Positions 1 through 8,448 of a stretch of DNA of 64,000 nucleotides are shown piece after piece (the first letter of the stretch is position 1; each line of letters begins with the position of its first letter). The stretch is taken from contig JBAZLJ010000001.1 in NCBI GenBank assembly GCA_041650315.1, positions 496,001 through 560,000 of the forward strand. The letters are read 5' to 3'. The DNA comes from JAGVYF01 sp041650315 (GTDB lineage: Archaea > Nanobdellota > Nanobdellia > Woesearchaeales > JAGVYF01). Both the position numbers and the translations under genes were made by a program. A model generated the notes under the pieces. That model saw only the letters and a program-made list of their open reading frames with translations, had not been told where the DNA came from and searched no databases.

Positions 1-379
1 CATCGAGTTTCTTCGAGTCCATTACACCTATCATCTTTAACGTTTCTCTTTCTACATCGTCTGCTTTCACTCCGACTACTACTAATCCGCCGAATGTGTC
101 ACCTTTCATGGTTTCATCAGAACCTATGTATACGCCTTCCTGCTTGACGAATTCTATCTTCTTCTGTTCCATAAATCCTTTTGATAATAGAAGTTTCCTG
201 AACTGCTCGACTGAAACATCATTGCCTTGGATCAAGAGTTTGCCGGAATTGAATAGAACTGCCATGACTGAGCCTTTGTATCTAGCTTGCTCGTATTTCG
301 ATTTGGTCTCTACGATTGCTAAGCCTTCTTCTAGCAGGAATTTGATGTCCGCTTTCTTGACTTCAAGGAATGTTACCAT
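1..379 (-). CDS. rnhC: Ribonuclease HIII, 5' part of gene (runs off the window)
   Basis: The frame opens with ATG at 379 and is still open at base 1, giving the first 126 residues. Residues 1-80 look like the TBP-like N-terminal substrate-binding domain of RNase HIII. Near residue 88 comes the catalytic-core signature GSDETMKGDTFGG, followed by DSKKL. RNase HIII cleaves the RNA strand of RNA-DNA hybrids and removes ribonucleotides from DNA. Odd point: the family usually has a glycine-rich GxG (GTG or GKG) after GSDE, whereas this protein reads TMKGD, so the first glycine is methionine. The other catalytic acids lie outside the window. Confidence 0.85.
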   Translation of the reverse strand, partial: MVTFLEVKKADIKFLLEEGLAIVETKSKYEQARYKGSVMAVLFNSGKLLIQGNDVSVEQFRKLLLSKGFMEQKKIEFVKQEGVYIGSDETMKGDTFGGLVVVGVKADDVERETLKMIGVMDSKKLD

Positions 380-440
380 TATGTATATGTATCAATATTA
401 TTTTCAGTTTAAATATCTATTTATTTGGAACTCTTCAACA

Positions 441-550
441 TGTCTGCAACGGGTAGATTTTGTTCTTCTATTAGTTATGACAGACACCCGTTGGAAGCGG
501 GACCTGTCTGTTCTCTTTTTTGATAATAAAATCTACTTTTGTTGCAGACA
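441..550. repeat. Intergenic nested inverted-repeat element A
   Basis: TGTCTGCAAC (441-450) pairs perfectly with GTTGCAGACA (541-550). GTAGATTTT (453-461) pairs with AAAATCTAC (528-536). Inside, ACAGACA (480-486) pairs with TGTCTGT (505-511) and CCCG (487-490) with CGGG (498-501). It sits between two divergent genes. Its layout matches the element at 20950-21057 although the stem sequences differ. Confidence 0.85.
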
Positions 551-614
551 GATATATTGTGGTCTGAATGCTAGGAACATTTAAATATACTACTAGTATT
601 ACCGTATTGTTAAC

Positions 615-1364
615 ATGAAGTGTAAAATCAGCATCACTGTTGACGAACTTATTCTTAGGCAAATCGATGCAATATGCGACAAAAGAAGCATCAACAGATC
701 ACGTTATATCGAGCTATTGCTCAAGGAAGATTTCGAAGATATGCCTGTGCTGATACTTGCAGGCGGGGCTAGGATAAACGGCATTGATAAGAGTCTTATG
801 GAGTACAACGGAAAGAAGATAATAGATCACCAAATAAGGTATCTTAAGCATCACGATTTCTTCAATATCAATGTGGCTACTGATTCAAGACTGCTTGAGG
901 ATTATATCAAACGCAATCATAAGAATGTGCATGTGTTGTATGAAAAAAGTCTGCTCGGTTCTGGCGGAGCTATTCGCCAATGGGGACCCAGGCTAGGTAA
1001 GGAACTTTTAATAGTGCATTGTGATGTCCTTTCAGGCATTGATCTCAAGCAATTGGTGGCATTCCACAAGGAAAATAAGAGCGCAGCATCGCTTGTGCTG
1101 AAAACTATGAATCCTTACAATCAATATGGTGTTGCCCGTCTTGAAGGTAGCAGGATATCGGATTTCATGGAAAAACCTGAAAAATCAAATTCATATCTGT
1201 GTTATACTGGAATAAGCATATTCACTAAATCAGCCATGGAGAAGTTAGCAGAGACTGGACGTTATGAATTCCAGATGAATAATATTTCTCATAAGTATGG
1301 TTATGTGTTTGAAGGATTCTGGAAAACTTTTGAGAAACCTGAAGATTTTGAGAATAAAATGTAG
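615..1364 (+). CDS. Ribbon-helix-helix domain fused to a sugar nucleotidyltransferase
   Basis: Residues 1-45 form a CopG/RHH-type DNA-binding unit (a KISITVDE strand, then two helices). From residue about 48 a GT-A nucleotidyltransferase begins with MPVLILAGGARI, a variant of the family's GGxGTR NTP-binding loop. Further family-like motifs are DKSLMEYNGKKIIDHQI, the metal-binding HCDVLSG near residue 137, and FMEKPEKS near 186. The family makes NDP-sugars from sugar-1-phosphates. The RHH fusion suggests an enzyme that may also bind DNA or dimerise through this domain; that role is inferred. A TATA-like stretch (ATTTAAATATAC) lies just upstream. Confidence 0.8.
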   Translation: MKCKISITVDELILRQIDAICDKRSINRSRYIELLLKEDFEDMPVLILAGGARINGIDKSLMEYNGKKIIDHQIRYLKHHDFFNINVATDSRLLEDYIKRNHKNVHVLYEKSLLGSGGAIRQWGPRLGKELLIVHCDVLSGIDLKQLVAFHKENKSAASLVLKTMNPYNQYGVARLEGSRISDFMEKPEKSNSYLCYTGISIFTKSAMEKLAETGRYEFQMNNISHKYGYVFEGFWKTFEKPEDFENKM

Positions 1365-1368
1365 TTAT

Positions 1369-3768
1369 CTATTTACTAAGTTCTAATAATACTTTCATTA
1401 TTGCGTCTGGTGATAGCGATAAGCTGTCTATATTTTCATCAACCAAGAATTTAGCGAAATCTGGGAATGTGCTTGGCGCATCTCCGCAGATGCCTATCTT
1501 TCTTTTGTTTGCCTTAGCTTTCTTTATGACTTGTCGTATAAGCGATTTGACTGCTTCATTTCTTTCATCATAGATATGACTGACAAGCTCTGAATCTCTG
1601 TCAAGACCTAATGTAAGCTGGGTAAGATCATTTGAACCTATGCTGAATCCATCAAATATCTTTGAGAATTCGTCTGCGAGTATCACATTTGAAGGAATTT
1701 CGCACATGACATAGACTTGCAATCCATTTTGGCCTCTTTTTAAGCCGTTTTTCGCCATTACTTTGAGCACTTCTTCCCCTTCATGAACAGTTCTGCAGAA
1801 TGGGATCATTACTTTTAGGTTAGTGAGGCCCATTTCATTTCTCACTTTTTTAACTGCTTCACATTCCAATGCGAATGCTGCTTCGAACTTAGGATCGTAA
1901 TATCTTGATGCACCTCTCCAGCCAATCATAGGGTTTTCTTCCTTTGGTTCGTAATCATGACCGCCAATGAGATTTGCATATTCATTAGTTTTGAAATCTG
2001 AGAATCTAACGATAACATCTTTCGGATAGAATGCTGCGCTTAACATAGCAATGCCTGACGCAAGTTTATCAACATAATATTTGGTTTTATCAGTATACCC
2101 ATATGTTAACTCATCAATCTGTTTCTTCACGCCATTATCTTTAAGGTGTTTGTAATTCAACAGCGCCATTGGATGAATTTTGATGAATGAATTGATTATG
2201 AATTCTTCTCTGGCTAATCCTATGCCATCATTAGGTATGAAACTCATCTTGAACGCAGAATCAGGATCGCCTAAGTTCATCATTATTTTTGTTTTAGGTT
2301 TTTTTATTTTGCTTAAGTCAGTCGTATTTATTTTAAATCCAAGGAATCCTGGATAGATACGTCCTACTTCGCCTTCTGCGCATGATACTGTGACTTTCAT
2401 GCCGTCTTTCAGCATTTCAGTCGCGTTCGTCGTACCGACTACGCAAGGAACACCTAGTTCTCTAGATACAATCGCTGCATGGCATGTCCTGCCGCCTTTG
2501 TTTGTCACAATTGCGCTGGCTATCTTCATGATAGGTTCCCAGTCAGGGTCAGTCATTTCTGTGACTAAAACTTCGCCTTTATTGAATCTGTGAATGTCAT
2601 GAGCATCTTTTATGACTTTTACTTTGCCTTCGCCAATCTTTGCTCCAACTGCAACGCCTGTAACTAGTGGCTTGCCTGAGCTTTTTAGTTTGTATTCTTC
2701 AAGGATTAGTTTGTTCTTCTGGCTTTCAACAGTCTCTGGTCTTGCTTGTACGATGTAAAGTTTGTTTGTTTTACCATCTTTAGCCCATTCGATATCCATT
2801 GGTTTTTCATAATGCTTTTCAATGATTACTGCCCATTTGGCCAATGTGAGTATTTCATCATCTGTCAATACGAATTTCTTACGTTCTTCTGGCGGTACGG
2901 ATATATCTTTAGTGGTTTTGTTTCCGCCTACGTGATAAACCATCCTTAGGTCTTTAGTGCCGACTCTTTTAGATATAATAGGTTTGAAACCTTTTTCGAG
3001 AGTTGGCTTGAATACATAATATTCGTCTGGATTTACTTTACCTTGGACTATATTCTCTCCAAGCCCATAAATTCCTGTTATGTATACGACATCTTTGAAC
3101 CCAGAATCTGTATCTATAGTGAATGTAACTCCGGAAGCTGCGAGGTCTGAACGGACCATTTTCTGCACGCCAATAGAAAGATAAACTTTGAAATGGTCGA
3201 ATCCTTTATCGACCCTATATGAAATAGCTCTGTCTGTGAATAGTGAAGCGAAACATTTCTTGCAGGCATCAATCAATGCGTTCTCTCCTTTGATGTTCAG
3301 ATAAGTCTCCTGCTGTCCTGCGAATGATGCTGTCGGCAAGTCTTCTGCCGTCGCTGAACTTCTGACTGCTACATCATCAGAGCCTTCTAATTTGCATAGC
3401 TTGTGATATGATTCAATTATCTGTTCTCTCAGATCTTTAGGGATTTCTGCATTCCTAACAAGTTCTCTTAATCTTGTCCCTGCTGAAGCTAGGCTTCTAA
3501 CATTTTTGATATCAGTATTATTGAGGATCTTTTTCATCTCGTCCTCAATGCCTGCTTCTTTGATTAGGTATCTGTAAGCATTAGCTGTGATTGCGAATCC
3601 GTTTGGTACTCTCACTCCTTGTTTTGTGAGTTGCCTGTACATTTCTCCTAAGGAGGCGTTCTTTCCACCGGCATATTTAACGTCCTGGTTAGTCAATTCA
3701 TTGAACCAGAGAATCATAGCACTCTCTTTATCTACTTCTACTCTCTTCTTTTTTAGGAACTCGAACAT
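1369..3768 (-). CDS. ppsA: Phosphoenolpyruvate synthase
   Basis: 799 residues, full length for the family. It converts pyruvate, ATP and water to PEP, AMP and phosphate for gluconeogenesis. The N-terminal PPDK domain carries GGKNASLGEM and VRSSATAEDLPTASFAGQQ. The swivelling phosphohistidine domain has GGRTCHAAIVSREL near residue 430, with the catalytic histidine. The C-terminal PEP-binding barrel has GIGLAREEFI and ends with CGDAPS. A minus-strand TATA box (CTTTAAATAC) lies about 30 bases upstream of the ATG, so the transcript is probably short-leadered and monocistronic. Confidence 0.97.
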   Translation of the reverse strand: MFEFLKKKRVEVDKESAMILWFNELTNQDVKYAGGKNASLGEMYRQLTKQGVRVPNGFAITANAYRYLIKEAGIEDEMKKILNNTDIKNVRSLASAGTRLRELVRNAEIPKDLREQIIESYHKLCKLEGSDDVAVRSSATAEDLPTASFAGQQETYLNIKGENALIDACKKCFASLFTDRAISYRVDKGFDHFKVYLSIGVQKMVRSDLAASGVTFTIDTDSGFKDVVYITGIYGLGENIVQGKVNPDEYYVFKPTLEKGFKPIISKRVGTKDLRMVYHVGGNKTTKDISVPPEERKKFVLTDDEILTLAKWAVIIEKHYEKPMDIEWAKDGKTNKLYIVQARPETVESQKNKLILEEYKLKSSGKPLVTGVAVGAKIGEGKVKVIKDAHDIHRFNKGEVLVTEMTDPDWEPIMKIASAIVTNKGGRTCHAAIVSRELGVPCVVGTTNATEMLKDGMKVTVSCAEGEVGRIYPGFLGFKINTTDLSKIKKPKTKIMMNLGDPDSAFKMSFIPNDGIGLAREEFIINSFIKIHPMALLNYKHLKDNGVKKQIDELTYGYTDKTKYYVDKLASGIAMLSAAFYPKDVIVRFSDFKTNEYANLIGGHDYEPKEENPMIGWRGASRYYDPKFEAAFALECEAVKKVRNEMGLTNLKVMIPFCRTVHEGEEVLKVMAKNGLKRGQNGLQVYVMCEIPSNVILADEFSKIFDGFSIGSNDLTQLTLGLDRDSELVSHIYDERNEAVKSLIRQVIKKAKANKRKIGICGDAPSTFPDFAKFLVDENIDSLSLSPDAIMKVLLELSK

Positions 3769-3866
3769 ACTAGAGAATTATCTGATTTAGAAGTATTTAA
3801 AGCTTATTATTAGAATATGGATATTGATTAAGTAATAAAAAATTAGAAAAAAAGAAATCTGAAATT

Positions 3867-4136
3867 TCATTTCAGTATTCTTTTCACTACTTTTTGGGTC
3901 GTGTTCATAGCAATCTTGTTAGTATTACTAACTGCTTTTACTATAGCTTTTTCGAAGTCAGTTACGCTAACCACCCCATTTTTGGCTAATTTCTTGGTTT
4001 CTTTGAATACGCCGTTTGTTGCTTTCAGCAATAATCCGCCAGTGAATCCTACTGTTATGAATAGATTCTTTATCTTATGGAAAGGGTATTCAATTATCCT
4101 TTCTCCTTTTTTTACTTTAACTACTTTAGTTGCCAT
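3867..4136 (-). CDS. Small basic protein of unknown function
   Basis: 89 residues, lysine-rich, not recognised. A central hydrophobic stretch (LFITVGFTGGLLL, residues 25-37) is too short to be certain of membrane insertion. The C-terminal half is helical and basic (KAVSNTNKIA to VVKRILK). It has a strong Shine-Dalgarno (AAGGAGGT) nine bases before the ATG, and its leader contains an ATGCA/TGCAT hairpin (4157-4178), so it is probably translated well. It lies upstream of ppsA with a separate promoter. Confidence 0.6.
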   Translation of the reverse strand: MATKVVKVKKGERIIEYPFHKIKNLFITVGFTGGLLLKATNGVFKETKKLAKNGVVSVTDFEKAIVKAVSNTNKIAMNTTQKVVKRILK

Positions 4137-4192
4137 TTTAAAAACCTCCTTTTAGGATGCACTCTTCAGGGAATGCATAATTTACGGGAAAT

Positions 4193-4726
4193 TTATTGTC
4201 TAGAATATTTATATATTTTACTATTGAATTTAGACTTAAACTTGGATTCGATTTTTTTGAGTTTTTTCTTATCATGTACCATAGCTTTAGCTATTCTTGG
4301 CGCTCTTGCAAGCGGTCTGGCAAATCGAAGATATCTCGCACCTCTGGCTTCCTTGGCTATAACTGATGCTTCTTTCTCTACTTCCACAGTCTCATGAAGT
4401 ATCCTCTGTCCACTTTCGCCTATCCTTATGATATCAGTCGCTTCTCCAGTTATCCTGAAAAACCATAGAAAAGGGAATACTGCGAGTATATCTATCCAGT
4501 ATTGCTTCAAGAAATACTTTAAACTCTTGGTTCTATGATATTTGAATGATAAATCAATCACAAAAATTGAAATTATGAAATAATCAATTATTTCTATGTA
4601 ATGATAATAAGGATGTATCTGGTCATAGAAGAACAGATCGCCTATGATTATGAATAGAAGTATCACGAGTATCGGCGGGATTATCTTATCGACAATATGC
4701 TCCAGCTTTCTCAAATATTTGTGCAT
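4193..4726 (-). CDS. Membrane protein resembling a voltage-sensor ion-channel domain
   Basis: 177 residues with hydrophobic segments near 13-31, 43-60 and 80-97, followed by an amphipathic arginine-rich stretch near 130-146 (RYLRFARPLARAPRIAK) that recalls an S4 helix, then a basic tail. The order resembles the S1-S4 part of voltage-gated cation channels, but the pore segments S5-S6 are absent, so it may be a voltage-sensor-only protein. The family assignment is an inference from layout. It is divergent from the downstream RNA methylase and shares its upstream AT-rich region. Confidence 0.5.
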   Translation of the reverse strand: MHKYLRKLEHIVDKIIPPILVILLFIIIGDLFFYDQIHPYYHYIEIIDYFIISIFVIDLSFKYHRTKSLKYFLKQYWIDILAVFPFLWFFRITGEATDIIRIGESGQRILHETVEVEKEASVIAKEARGARYLRFARPLARAPRIAKAMVHDKKKLKKIESKFKSKFNSKIYKYSRQ

Positions 4727-4812
4727 ATATGATTTAGGGATTTTCAGGTATATTAAGCTTTTGAATATATTTACCCTAAGCTTTATAATAGGGTATTCTT
4801 ATTTTCTTATAC

Positions 4813-5922
4813 ATGACTGTTCCTAAATGCAAATATTACAAGAAGTGTGGAGGATGCGATTGTCAGCATTTAGATTACGCTAGACAGCTTCAGATAAAGA
4901 AGAAAGCATTGATTCATTGCTCTTGGTTCGAGAATGTAGATCTAGTCTCTGGAGACCCTTACGGATACAGGAATAGGATGGATCTGATTTTCCTCGGCAA
5001 TGTGATAGGATTCAGGATGAAAGTCAAACCGGGCCGTGTCATCGATATAGACAGATGCGAGATTGCCAATGAGAGATTGAATAAATTGATAACCGAAGTA
5101 AGATCTCATTTTAAAGGCGTTGATGCGTTCAATCCGCATTTAGCTAATGGCACTTACATGTTTGCAGTTGTTCGTACTCCCTCAAATGATTCATCAATTT
5201 CTTTTGTATTGAATAATGAGTCTGACGGCATTGATGACGCTCTTGTTCGAATCAAGGAATTCGCTAAAGTTACATCTGCGAATAATGTGCTTGTCACCTA
5301 TTGTATACCTGACTCTCCTATGAGCATATCTTCTGATTATATTGTAGTCAAAGGAAAAGAGATGCTGACTGAAACTTTGATAGGCAAGAAGTTCCATTTC
5401 TCTGCGCAGGGATTCTTCCAGAATAATACTCAAATCGCTGAGATGATGCAGGAGCATGTGCATAAATTGTTATCTAAATACGATACTCATAATGCGCATT
5501 TGCTTGATCTTTATGCTGGCGTAGGAACTTTCGGCATAATCAATTCTTCATTGTTCAAGAGCGTTTCTATCGTCGAATCTTTCAAATCGTGCATAGATGC
5601 GGCTGATTTGAATATCATTGAAAATAAAGTGAAGAACGCAAAGACTTATGCCGTTGATGCGAAGAAGATAAACAAGATAGATTTGCATGCGCCGCTATTC
5701 GTCATCGTAGATCCGCCACGTTCAGGTATGGAATATAAAGTCATAGAATATTTATGCCAATTAAAACCGAAAGTCATTATCTACATATCGTGCAATGCGG
5801 ATGAGTTCAAGAAAGAAGCGAAGCATTTCAAAGAGTTTGAAGTGAAAACTGTAACCTTATTTGATATGTTCCCTCAGACAGTGCATTCTGAAGCAGTTAT
5901 CGAAATGGTCAGGAAAGAATGA
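4813..5922 (+). CDS. RNA uracil-5 methyltransferase (TrmA/RlmD family)
   Basis: 369 residues. The N-terminus carries iron-sulfur cysteines (CKYYKKCGGCDCQH), as in RlmD-type and archaeal TrmU54 enzymes. The C-terminal Rossmann methylase has LLDLYAGVGTFGI near residue 227 for SAM binding, VDPPRSGM near 298, YISCNADEFK with the catalytic cysteine near 325, and the terminal QTVHSEAVIEM signature. It methylates C5 of uridine in tRNA (position 54) or rRNA; which one is not decided by sequence. A TATA box (CTTTATAATA) lies about 30 bases before the ATG. The TRAM domain of bacterial RlmD is missing. Confidence 0.9.
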   Translation: MTVPKCKYYKKCGGCDCQHLDYARQLQIKKKALIHCSWFENVDLVSGDPYGYRNRMDLIFLGNVIGFRMKVKPGRVIDIDRCEIANERLNKLITEVRSHFKGVDAFNPHLANGTYMFAVVRTPSNDSSISFVLNNESDGIDDALVRIKEFAKVTSANNVLVTYCIPDSPMSISSDYIVVKGKEMLTETLIGKKFHFSAQGFFQNNTQIAEMMQEHVHKLLSKYDTHNAHLLDLYAGVGTFGIINSSLFKSVSIVESFKSCIDAADLNIIENKVKNAKTYAVDAKKINKIDLHAPLFVIVDPPRSGMEYKVIEYLCQLKPKVIIYISCNADEFKKEAKHFKEFEVKTVTLFDMFPQTVHSEAVIEMVRKE

Positions 5923-5975
5923 TTTTTTCTTAGTAACGTTTTTTAGAAAACGTAAATAAAATAAAAATAAAAAAA

Positions 5976-6003
5976 GTAGATTTAATCTACCTTCTTTTTT
6001 TCT
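5976..6003 (+). terminator. Hairpin-plus-T terminator after the RNA methylase
   Basis: A perfect 7-base-pair inverted repeat (GTAGATT/AATCTAC, 5976-5990) is followed by a T-rich run on the plus strand. A second hairpin (ACGTTTT/AAAACGT, 5936-5953) precedes it. The stem overlaps the end of the convergent small gene. Confidence 0.6.
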
Positions 6004-6115
6004 TCTTTTGTCCACCACGAGCCATTTTCGCTCTGCTGATGTCGCCTTGCTTATCTACAAAGTATAGAAAGCCACGAACTTTTTTAATGCCTACTTTTGC
6101 TACTTTTTCTGCCAT
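5987..6115 (-). CDS. 42-residue basic protein
   Basis: Starts MAEKVAKVGIKK and ends in a poly-basic tail (GGQKKKKRR). The Shine-Dalgarno is CGGAGGT, nine bases before the ATG. It is too short to assign. The composition fits an RNA- or DNA-binding microprotein, or a zinc-less ribosomal-type peptide. The first residues (MAxKVxKV) echo the basic protein at 3867-4136, and both leaders contain ATGCATT before the ribosome-binding site, so the two may be distantly related. Confidence 0.6.
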   Translation of the reverse strand: MAEKVAKVGIKKVRGFLYFVDKQGDISRAKMARGGQKKKKRR

Positions 6116-6265
6116 TTTATGATACCTCCGTGTAAATGGGAAATGTTTCTATCCCCCAATGCATTCTATAGAGAATAAGCTAGTATTTAAATGTTTCGCC
6201 ACTCGCTCCGACGAGAAATCTATCTGATTCCGACGGGAAAAGTAGTCACTCAGAAGTTTGATGAG

Positions 6266-6433
6266 ATTTTGCCATCGACTCGCTTGCGCTTTTTGTTTAG
6301 ATTACAGACATTTCACAAGAAGTTCGTAGAACTTCTGTGCACAGAAGCTGTAGCTTCTTGTGTCCCGTAGGGACTACCCCTTTTTCCGCAGATGATAAGT
6401 ATCACTAGGAAGCTCGTATATTGATGGCAAAAT
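6266..6433. repeat. Intergenic inverted-repeat element B with three internal hairpins
   Basis: ATTTTGCCATC (6266-6276) pairs with GATGGCAAAAT (6423-6433). Inside are AGAAGTTC/GAACTTCT, then GTGCAC, then AGAAGCT/AGCTTCT, all enclosed by CACAAGAAG/CTTCTTGTG, and finally GTCCC/GGGAC. The right arm ends three bases from the stop of the Dph2 gene. This explains most of the roughly 320-base gap between genes; the rest (about 6116-6265) holds only the promoter of the small gene as far as I can see. Confidence 0.8.
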
Positions 6434-6435
6434 AA

Positions 6436-7101
6436 TCAGAATTGTAAGTCTATAAGATTCAATATAGGTTTAATGGTGTACATGCCGTCATCGTATCCTA
6501 TCCTTGGGCACATGGTGTTGACCCAGCACTGGATGAATGGGAAGTTCTCAAGCTCGTTAAGGCTCAAGGTATCAGTCACGAAGATGTAGGCTTCTTTCTT
6601 CTCTTTTTGCAGTTTAGCTTGCAATGTCTCAGCTTCTTTCAGATGATTCTGGCCCGGTTTAGTCGATACGATTATACCTATTCTGTCTGAGACAAGGTAT
6701 CTTGACAATGCGCCTTGCTGCTTTCTCTTGATGAGTTCTATGTCTTTTTCTGTAAGCTGCTCTGTTGTGTCATTCAGTGGATTGTATACGAATACCGGTT
6801 TGCTATTTTTCAACAATAATGCTTTAGGATGGAATTCGCCAGATCCAATGTACAAGAATGCGTCTGTGTCTTCTTGTTTGTTGAGTGAGCAACCAAGCAT
6901 CTGTCCAGGATATTTTGCGTGCTCTCCTTTGAACAGCTTAACTTCTTTTTTAGCCTGTTCAAGCTGACCTTTGATATTTTCTATAGAATCTATGAATTGG
7001 ATGGTTGTAGCTAAGGTAATAGTTTTTGGCAATATATCTAGCAATTGCTTGGGCAATATGAATTTCTCGTGATATTTAGCTTCGATGAATAGTGTCTGCA
7101 T
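6436..7101 (-). CDS. dph2: Diphthamide synthase Dph2, C-terminal two thirds (split gene)
   Basis: 221 residues matching domains 2 and 3 of archaeal Dph2, the [4Fe-4S] enzyme that transfers the 3-amino-3-carboxypropyl group of SAM to a histidine of EF-2. GQMLGC (Cys71) and TMCPRIGYDD (Cys198) supply two of the three cluster cysteines. FLYIGSGEFHP is also typical. Domain 1 with the third cysteine is missing here but is encoded by a separate gene at 30095-30334. The ATG has its own TATA box (CTTTATAAAC) about 28 bases upstream, so it is an independently expressed gene rather than a decayed fragment. Confidence 0.9.
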   Translation of the reverse strand: MQTLFIEAKYHEKFILPKQLLDILPKTITLATTIQFIDSIENIKGQLEQAKKEVKLFKGEHAKYPGQMLGCSLNKQEDTDAFLYIGSGEFHPKALLLKNSKPVFVYNPLNDTTEQLTEKDIELIKRKQQGALSRYLVSDRIGIIVSTKPGQNHLKEAETLQAKLQKEKKEAYIFVTDTLSLNELENFPFIQCWVNTMCPRIGYDDGMYTIKPILNLIDLQF

Positions 7102-7223
7102 ACACGGCGTTTTACTTAACTTTGTTTATAAAGGTTATGGTGAAATATATAGATTGTAGAATATATAGTTTAAACTCAATAATGTAGAAAGCTATATAAA
7201 GAATCAGAGTTTAATCAGCGTAA

Positions 7224-7595
7224 ATGGACAAAAAATTCCTGCAGAAGAATGCGAAACCAAAACATCATCATAATGATGTTCCTCTTTCTCCAGAAGAAGA
7301 GTTCAGAAGAATTAAGCTTCCTAGAGACAAAGAGAGTTTCGGCATAGTTGAGCAGAGATTAGGCGGCAGCAGGATGAAAGTACGTTGCCTTGATGGAAAG
7401 ACAAGATTGTGCAGGATACCTGGCAGATTGAAGAAATCTCTTTGGGTGCGTGAAAATGATCTCGTGATTGTCGAGCCATGGGAATTAGGCGGAGACGAAC
7501 GCGGAGATATTGTCTATAAGTACAGACCTACACAAGTCGATATGATCAAGAAGAAAGGCTTATTGCAAGGTTTCCAGCAATCAGACGAATTCTAG
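7224..7595 (+). CDS. eif1A: Translation initiation factor aIF1A
   Basis: 123 residues: a basic N-terminal tail, the OB-fold core (KESFGIVEQRLGGSRMKVRC, GRLKKSLWVRENDLVIVEPW) and a short C-terminal extension. It is the archaeal orthologue of eIF1A/IF1 and acts in the ribosomal A site during initiation. A TATA box (CTATATAAAG) lies about 26 bases upstream, so the mRNA is probably leaderless. Confidence 0.96.
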   Translation: MDKKFLQKNAKPKHHHNDVPLSPEEEFRRIKLPRDKESFGIVEQRLGGSRMKVRCLDGKTRLCRIPGRLKKSLWVRENDLVIVEPWELGGDERGDIVYKYRPTQVDMIKKKGLLQGFQQSDEF

Positions 7596-7606
7596 TTTTA
7601 TTTTTA

Positions 7607-7782
7607 TAATTTCTACCAATGGTTCGCTTACTCTTTAACTAGTGATAGCTGACACATAAGAAGTGCTATTGAGCACTTCTGTGCACAGAAGCCGTAGCTT
7701 CTTGTGTTCACCCGTATGGCGCAACCCCCTTGTCGCTCGATATTATTCAGATAAAGAAGCTCACTATTAATGGTAGAAATTA
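7607..7782. repeat. Intergenic inverted-repeat element C, related to element B
   Basis: TAATTTCTACCA (7607-7618) pairs with TGGTAGAAATTA (7771-7782). After a left-hand insertion containing TTCGCTTACTC, the inner stem TTAAcTAGTGA/TCACTATTAA follows. The core has AGAAGTGCT/AGCACTTCT, GTGCAC and AGAAGC/GCTTCT. A 31-base stretch from CTTCTGTGCAC to TTCTTGTGT is almost identical to element B. It begins 12 bases after the aIF1A stop codon. Confidence 0.82.
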
Positions 7783-7858
7783 GTCTTTATCTATTATTTT
7801 GTACTGCATAAATAGTTATAAATGAATCGTCGATTTCTATAGCCGAGGTGTATCCCTT

Positions 7859-8431
7859 ATGGAATTAAAAAAAGGCTATTTCGCGTGGCAGATATTGCTT
7901 GTTGCAGTCATCGTGCTATCCACTATAAAATCTGTGAATCTTTCAACTTCATTCATGACCTATGTCAAGCTTTTCGGATTCTTGGCTATCTGGTATCTTA
8001 TGATAATCGGATTGGCTAGCGGTTATTCTGGCAGAAAGAAAGGGTTCTCTATGCTTATGATATTGTATTCATTGAATATCGCGAGCTTCATGATTATTGT
8101 GGGAACTAAAGCTTGTCTTGAATCATTGATATTTTTGTTGGCGTCAATGAACGGATTATTGCATTCCGCTCTTGCTCTTCTAGGGCAGAAATACGATTAT
8201 AATGCAAGTGTCAAAGAGCTTGAGTTTTTCGGGAATAAAGCTGAACCTGAAGTTGTTTCTGTCAAGAAGGATTTTGGGCCTGGCAAGTATATCGCATCAA
8301 ACAATGGTGAGAAGTATCATTCGCCTAAATGCGATTGGGCTAAGAAAATCAACAAGAAAAGGATTGTATGGCTGCAGGATGAAGCAGATGCTTCAGCTAA
8401 AGGTTATGTGGCTTGCGATTGCGTGAAATAG
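7859..8431 (+). CDS. Four-helix membrane protein with C-terminal Ada-like metal-binding motif
   Basis: 190 residues. Residues 8-120 hold about four transmembrane helices. The cytoplasmic or external tail (about 145-190) reads KYIASNNGEKYHSPKCDWAK and ends GYVACDCVK. This Y-H-x3-C ... C-x-C pattern is shared by many DPANN membrane proteins and resembles the Ada zinc-binding fold. Function unknown; substrate or metal binding at the membrane is inferred. Confidence 0.65.
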   Translation: MELKKGYFAWQILLVAVIVLSTIKSVNLSTSFMTYVKLFGFLAIWYLMIIGLASGYSGRKKGFSMLMILYSLNIASFMIIVGTKACLESLIFLLASMNGLLHSALALLGQKYDYNASVKELEFFGNKAEPEVVSVKKDFGPGKYIASNNGEKYHSPKCDWAKKINKKRIVWLQDEADASAKGYVACDCVK

Positions 8432-8448
8432 ATCCTGATCTTCTTATT

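Noticed and set aside
441..550. CRISPR repeat or array
   Set aside because: The repeats are inverted within each element, not direct and evenly spaced; no spacer series is present anywhere in the window.
96..584. Open frame of 162 codons on the plus strand
   Set aside because: It is antisense to the RNase HIII gene and runs through repeat element A; the minus-strand frame has clear family motifs.
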